Below are positions 22,796 to 26,249 of a DNA stretch of 26,249 nucleotides, piece after piece; the first letter of the stretch is position 1, and the number at the start of each line of letters is the position of its first letter. The position numbers were made by a program, and so were the translations under genes. The DNA is taken from positions 1 through 26,249 of IMG/VR virus record IMGVR_UViG_3300042306_000142. The stretch is one strand, 5' to 3'. The notes under the pieces are model-generated. The model saw only the letters and a list, made by a program, of their open reading frames with translations, had not been told where the DNA came from and ran no database searches. The stretch comes from a virus.

Positions 22796-25461
22796 TGGAA
22801 ACCAAGTCCGCATCAGAAAGATTTGCGAGGGTAATAGAAACCGCCAAGAACACTTCGAGTTCTGGTGAAAAACCAATGCAATCTGAAGAAAAGGACAAAT
22901 TGTTCTCTGAAGTTCGCAAGGTTCTAGATCTTAATAAGAATAGACCTGCTGATAAGGAAGCATCTGCAAGATTGGTAAATAGTTTTATTCAATCTATCGA
23001 AAGGAATACATCTGATGTAATCCGCACAATGGAATCCCAAGACAAGAAACTCATGGAGGATACGTTGGATGCAATTACAAAATTGCAATTCAAGACGGTC
23101 GACGAGTTTAAGAAATCACTCAAAGACATCAATGACCTTGCATCAAAAATGATTGCTAGAAGCGAAAGTGGTGGTCCAGGACAACTTGGTGAAATTGGTA
23201 AAGAGTTACAACAGCAAGCTCTAGGCGAACGCTTCAAGGCAGAAGGATTAACACTAGAAGGTAAAGACGACACATTCGTCAATCGTCTGAAACAAGAATT
23301 GTTTGGAAACTCAAAAGAACCTGGAAGAGAAGGCACGCCAACTAAAGGATTCAGAGAAGGTTTCAAAAACGCTGGCAGCGAATTCATGGGCGGATTCAAG
23401 AAAGGATTGACGCCGCAGAGCGGAGTTCTTGGGAGCATATTCAAATCTCAAGAATCCCGTCGCGAAGAAATTCGTAATGAAACCAATCAATCGAATGAAA
23501 GACTTTCAGAAGTAGAACGTTTAAAGAAAATGTTTTCTGAGGCAATCGGTAGCAAAACAGAAACCAATAAGTCTACCAATAATAATTCAACGACGACCAG
23601 TCAGTCAACCAATGACGTTAATAAGTCAACGACGACCAATCAGTCTGCCAATGACGTTAATAAGTCAACGACGACCAGTCAGTCTTCGTCAAATGACACC
23701 GCAACAGAAACGAATCAGTCTGCAAGTCAATCTGTTGCAGAATTTACATCTGTAGATAAAATGGTAAATCTTACTGAAGAACAAAAGAAGATTTTAGAGC
23801 AGCAAGGCATCAAACCATCTTCCGAGAAAGATTTCTCGTATAGAAAAGATGGTAAACCTGTTTCAATGGAAGAGATTAATAAAACTCTGGAAGCAAAACA
23901 CAAAGAATCTATACAACCAAAGGTAAAGATTCAATCTGCAAAAGGTGGAGTTGTAGTAGGAGATAAGAATGATGTTGCATCTATCTTAACTGAAATCAAA
24001 CAACTCATCACAGAGATTAAAGATAAGTTATTCAAACGTGCTGGTGTTGCACCTTCTGGCAAAAAACAGTTAGACCCAAGTTCCAGCGTAAAAGATGTAA
24101 TGACTCGCAACAAAATAGCACAGGCAGAAGCAGAACAAGCATCTGCAGACGCCCAAAAACGTGCTGAAAATATTGATAAACAAAACGCCGAAAAGGCATC
24201 TGCAACAGTAGAAGCGAAAGAACAATCTACCCCGAAAGTAGTTATCGGCGGAACAGAATCTGCAAACACTAGAGTCACACCAGAAACTCCTACAACTGGT
24301 AACGGTGAGCAAGATGAAGGTGGAGGATCTCTGTTTGGCGGGATCGCTGCTGGGTATGCTGGGTTCAAAGCTGGCGGTCAGGGTCTATTTAAAAAACTAG
24401 AAAATCAAAGATACTCTAGTCGTCTCTCCAACTTTGGTGCAAAAGCAGGTGGTGTATTCGAGAGAGGCACCAATGCAGTAGATGGTGCTGTTGATCGAGT
24501 AAGGGGAACTGCAAATACTCTGAGAACAAAGGCGACTGACCTTGTTAAAAACAGAGGTTTACGAGCAGAACAATTATTAGACAAGAATGGTAGACCTCTT
24601 GCTGGTGCTGCTAAGCAGTCTCGAATTGGTAAAGTGATGCGAGATCGTATTGCGGGAGTTAGTGAAAGCGGTAAAGGGATGTTTAATAAAGCATCTCAAT
24701 TTATCGGCAAAAACACCGCAAAGGGTGCCACCGCTGGTAAAATTGCTGAGAGTGGTATGGGCATGCTCAGTAAAGCAAAAGGTGCTATCAGCAAGGTCGC
24801 AGAAAAGGGAATGTCTAAAGTTGGTGGCAAGATTGCTACAAAGGGTGCTGCTAAAATAGGCGCAAAGGCAGTTGGTAAATCTCTACTGAAAAAGATTCCA
24901 ATTATTGGTGCAATTGCTGGTCTTGGGTTTGGTGCCATGCGTGCACTACAAGGAGACTTCGTTGGCGCTGCAGGTGAAGTAGCGTCGGGTGTCGCCTCTA
25001 CTGTTCCTGGAGCGGGAACTGCTGCGTCATTTGCAATTGACGCTGGTCTTGCAGCAAGAGATATTTCCAGAGCAGGTAATGAAGACTCAACAGAGGGTTC
25101 AACTGAATCCGTCGACGGAGCGAGAGCAGAAGGTGGTCCAGTATCTGCCAAGGGTTCATATCTGGTTGGTGAAAATGGACCAGAATTATTCACACCTAAT
25201 ACAGCAGGTTCAATTAAAACTAATCAAATTACCAAGAGCAATTTGGAAACTGGGAATAATACTGCTGCGGCGAATTTAAAAGAAATGACAGATAGTGCTA
25301 GAGAAGATACTGCGCCAGTTATTAATGTTCCACCACCAACTGTAATTCAACAACCTGCTGCACCGCAACAAAATAATGGTAGCGGATCTCTACCGATGGA
25401 TACGGTCAGAACTGAAGACAGTAGTTGGCAAAGGTTCCAGAATAAAAGATCTTTCGGATAA
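22795..25461 (+). CDS. 29: Tail tape measure protein, gp29-like
   Basis: The product is 888 aa, longer than T4 gp29 (590 aa). Residues 1-260 are charged and helical, with coiled-coil character. Residues 265-303 hold a 13-residue repeat. A Gly/Ala/Lys-rich segment (about 510-705) contains many G..M...K....K.A repeats. A hydrophobic stretch near 705-745 (KKIPIIGAIAGLGFGAMRAL, then Ala/Gly-rich) could enter the host membrane. Near 775-805 is 'GGPVSAKGSYLVGENGPELF' followed by TPNTAGSI, a motif very common in tape measure proteins. A Pro/Gln-rich tail ends the chain. The tape measure sets tail length and is threaded inside the tube. It follows the chaperone frames directly and ends 1 nt before the terminator stem. 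Confidence 0.85.
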   Translation: METKSASERFARVIETAKNTSSSGEKPMQSEEKDKLFSEVRKVLDLNKNRPADKEASARLVNSFIQSIERNTSDVIRTMESQDKKLMEDTLDAITKLQFKTVDEFKKSLKDINDLASKMIARSESGGPGQLGEIGKELQQQALGERFKAEGLTLEGKDDTFVNRLKQELFGNSKEPGREGTPTKGFREGFKNAGSEFMGGFKKGLTPQSGVLGSIFKSQESRREEIRNETNQSNERLSEVERLKKMFSEAIGSKTETNKSTNNNSTTTSQSTNDVNKSTTTNQSANDVNKSTTTSQSSSNDTATETNQSASQSVAEFTSVDKMVNLTEEQKKILEQQGIKPSSEKDFSYRKDGKPVSMEEINKTLEAKHKESIQPKVKIQSAKGGVVVGDKNDVASILTEIKQLITEIKDKLFKRAGVAPSGKKQLDPSSSVKDVMTRNKIAQAEAEQASADAQKRAENIDKQNAEKASATVEAKEQSTPKVVIGGTESANTRVTPETPTTGNGEQDEGGGSLFGGIAAGYAGFKAGGQGLFKKLENQRYSSRLSNFGAKAGGVFERGTNAVDGAVDRVRGTANTLRTKATDLVKNRGLRAEQLLDKNGRPLAGAAKQSRIGKVMRDRIAGVSESGKGMFNKASQFIGKNTAKGATAGKIAESGMGMLSKAKGAISKVAEKGMSKVGGKIATKGAAKIGAKAVGKSLLKKIPIIGAIAGLGFGAMRALQGDFVGAAGEVASGVASTVPGAGTAASFAIDAGLAARDISRAGNEDSTEGSTESVDGARAEGGPVSAKGSYLVGENGPELFTPNTAGSIKTNQITKSNLETGNNTAAANLKEMTDSAREDTAPVINVPPPTVIQQPAAPQQNNGSGSLPMDTVRTEDSSWQRFQNKRSFG
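23587..23703 (+). repeat. Three tandem 39-bp repeats in the tape measure gene
   Basis: Units start at 23587, 23626 and 23665 and encode STTTSQSTNDVNK, STTTNQSANDVNK and STTTSQSSSNDTA. The first two units are nearly identical at DNA level, so this looks like recent slippage or duplication. A related but degenerate Asn/Ser/Thr-rich stretch lies just upstream. The encoded linker is hydrophilic and probably disordered. Confidence 0.9.
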
Positions 25462-25462
25462 A

Positions 25463-25490
25463 AAAAGGGGGACAATTAAGTCCCCCTTTT
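25463..25490. terminator. Bidirectional intrinsic terminator between tape measure and gp32
   Basis: A perfect 11-bp stem, AAAAGGGGGAC / GTCCCCCTTTT, closes a 6-nt loop (AATTAA). It has a T run on the right for plus-strand transcripts and the complementary A run on the left, which gives a U run for minus-strand transcripts. It lies between convergent stops at 25461 and 25495 and can end both operons. Confidence 0.93.
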
Positions 25491-25494
25491 CATT

Positions 25495-26249
25495 TTAGTC
25501 GTCAGCGAGACTCGAGAAGTAACTCATCGTGTCATCGTCACTGTCTTCCTTCCATGGCGGCGAATCATCGGTCACCGTAGAAGTTGCAGACTTCATCTTA
25601 GTTTCAACGAACAGTTCGTCTTCAGCATCCAGCGGATTAACCTTCTCGGCAGTTGCTACGCGAGCACCACCCGAAAGGACTGCATTCAACTTCGCCTTCA
25701 GTTCGTCATATGACTTGAAGTTTGAAGGATCGAGGAACGCTGCGAGAGAATGGGTCTTACCCCAGATCTGCTCCAACTTATCTTCGTCATCAGACAAAGG
25801 AGTTGGTCCATCAAATTCCGATTTATCGTAGTTACGATAACCTTCAACCTGACGAATGCGCAACTTGAAGTTAGCACCTTCCCATAGATCGAACGGATTG
25901 ACTGGTTGTTCATCTTCGAACGTAGGTTGCATCACGTCCTTAATCTTATCGAAGATCTTCTTACCGTACTTATACAGGAAGACCTTACCTTCGTTCTCTG
26001 GATTCGCGGGATCGCGAATAACAAGGACGTTCGAGATGTAAGTGAGGCGACGCTTCTGCTTGCGAGCAATTTCCTTGTTCGCTTCGACGCCTGAGTTCCA
26101 CAGTTCGGAATTCAGTTCGCCAACAGGATCTGGTTTGTTGAGAGTAGTAAGCGAGTTTTCGATATACCACTTACCAGTTGGACCTTGGAAACCATGGTCC
26201 CATACGCGAACCCACGGAAGTTCTTCACCTGCAGGAGCAGGGAGGAAGC
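25495..26249 (-). CDS. 32: Single-stranded DNA-binding protein gp32, N-terminus cut by window edge
   Basis: The frame is open from the right edge to the stop at 25495, giving 250 visible residues; about 45-50 N-terminal residues lie outside. The visible part starts [20 protein letters not shown] and continues '[20 protein letters not shown]', '[20 protein letters not shown]' and [21 protein letters not shown], the gp32 OB-fold core (T4: NHGFKKNGKWYIE, '[20 protein letters not shown]', PWEGANFVLKVKQVSG). It ends in the acidic tail '[18 protein letters not shown]', which in T4 recruits replication proteins. The T4 zinc ligands C77, C87 and C90 are not present; the H64 equivalent is kept. gp32 coats ssDNA in replication, recombination and repair. 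An internal GTG at 25935 is not the true start. Confidence 0.95.
   Translation of the reverse strand, partial: [250 protein letters not shown]

Noticed and set aside
25495-25935. Separate 146-aa gene starting at the internal GTG
   Set aside because: The frame is open to the window edge with clear gp32 similarity upstream of that GTG, so this is the C-terminal part of gp32.

Overview
The window is part of a T4-superfamily myovirus genome and holds most of its baseplate and tail-assembly cluster. Nearly every gene can be matched to a T4 structural gene from its protein sequence: gp48, gp53, a gp27-like hub, gp5, gp25, gp6, gp7, gp8, gp4, a gp54-like tube protein, gp26, a gp51-like short frame, a gp29-like tape measure and gp32. 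Protein style (a DUF4815-type giant structural protein, GGSGY beta modules, a gp32 without zinc cysteines) points to the marine or 'exo/far T4' side of the family (cyanophage, pelagiphage or rhizobial/Caulobacter T4-like relatives) rather than an enterobacterial T-even. The host cannot be told from this sequence. There are no tRNAs, insertion sequences, CRISPR arrays or bacterial genes, and no gene-free stretch over 300 bases.

Layout. Bases 1-20156 are one tightly packed minus-strand operon, read from right to left: gp48 - gp53 - gp27-like hub fused to an M23 peptidase - gp5 N-terminal half (OB fold plus GH19 glycosidase) - gp5 C-terminal half (long new N-terminus, beta-helix needle, M15 peptidase) - gp25 - gp6 - gp7 - a 150-aa structural protein - gp8 - a giant DUF4815-type protein that runs off the left edge. 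Bases 20196-25461 are a divergent plus-strand operon: gp4 - gp2-like protein - gp54-like tube protein - gp26 - gp51-like frame - tape measure. A bidirectional hairpin terminator (25463-25490) separates it from the converging gp32 gene, which is cut by the right edge. T4-type late promoter elements (TATAAATA) lie upstream of gp48 and of gp25, and a near-match lies upstream of gp4.

How the genes work together. The left operon encodes the central hub and spike with its peptidoglycan-cutting enzymes, the wedge proteins (gp25, gp6, gp53, gp7, gp8), the first tube/baseplate junction protein and peripheral structural proteins. The right operon encodes head-completion proteins, the tube initiator, the tail-assembly chaperone pair and the tape measure on which the tube is built.

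Most notable points. (1) A textbook -1 programmed frameshift signal lies at the end of gp26 (slippery T TTT TTC, 9-nt spacer, 9-bp stem-loop) and would fuse gp26 to the gp51-like frame, in the manner of lambda G/GT tail chaperones. (2) gp5, which T4 makes as one chain and then cleaves, is here two translationally coupled genes. (3) The hub carries three different cell-wall hydrolases (GH19, M15, M23) on three polypeptides. (4) Beta-structure modules are shared between neighbouring baseplate proteins.
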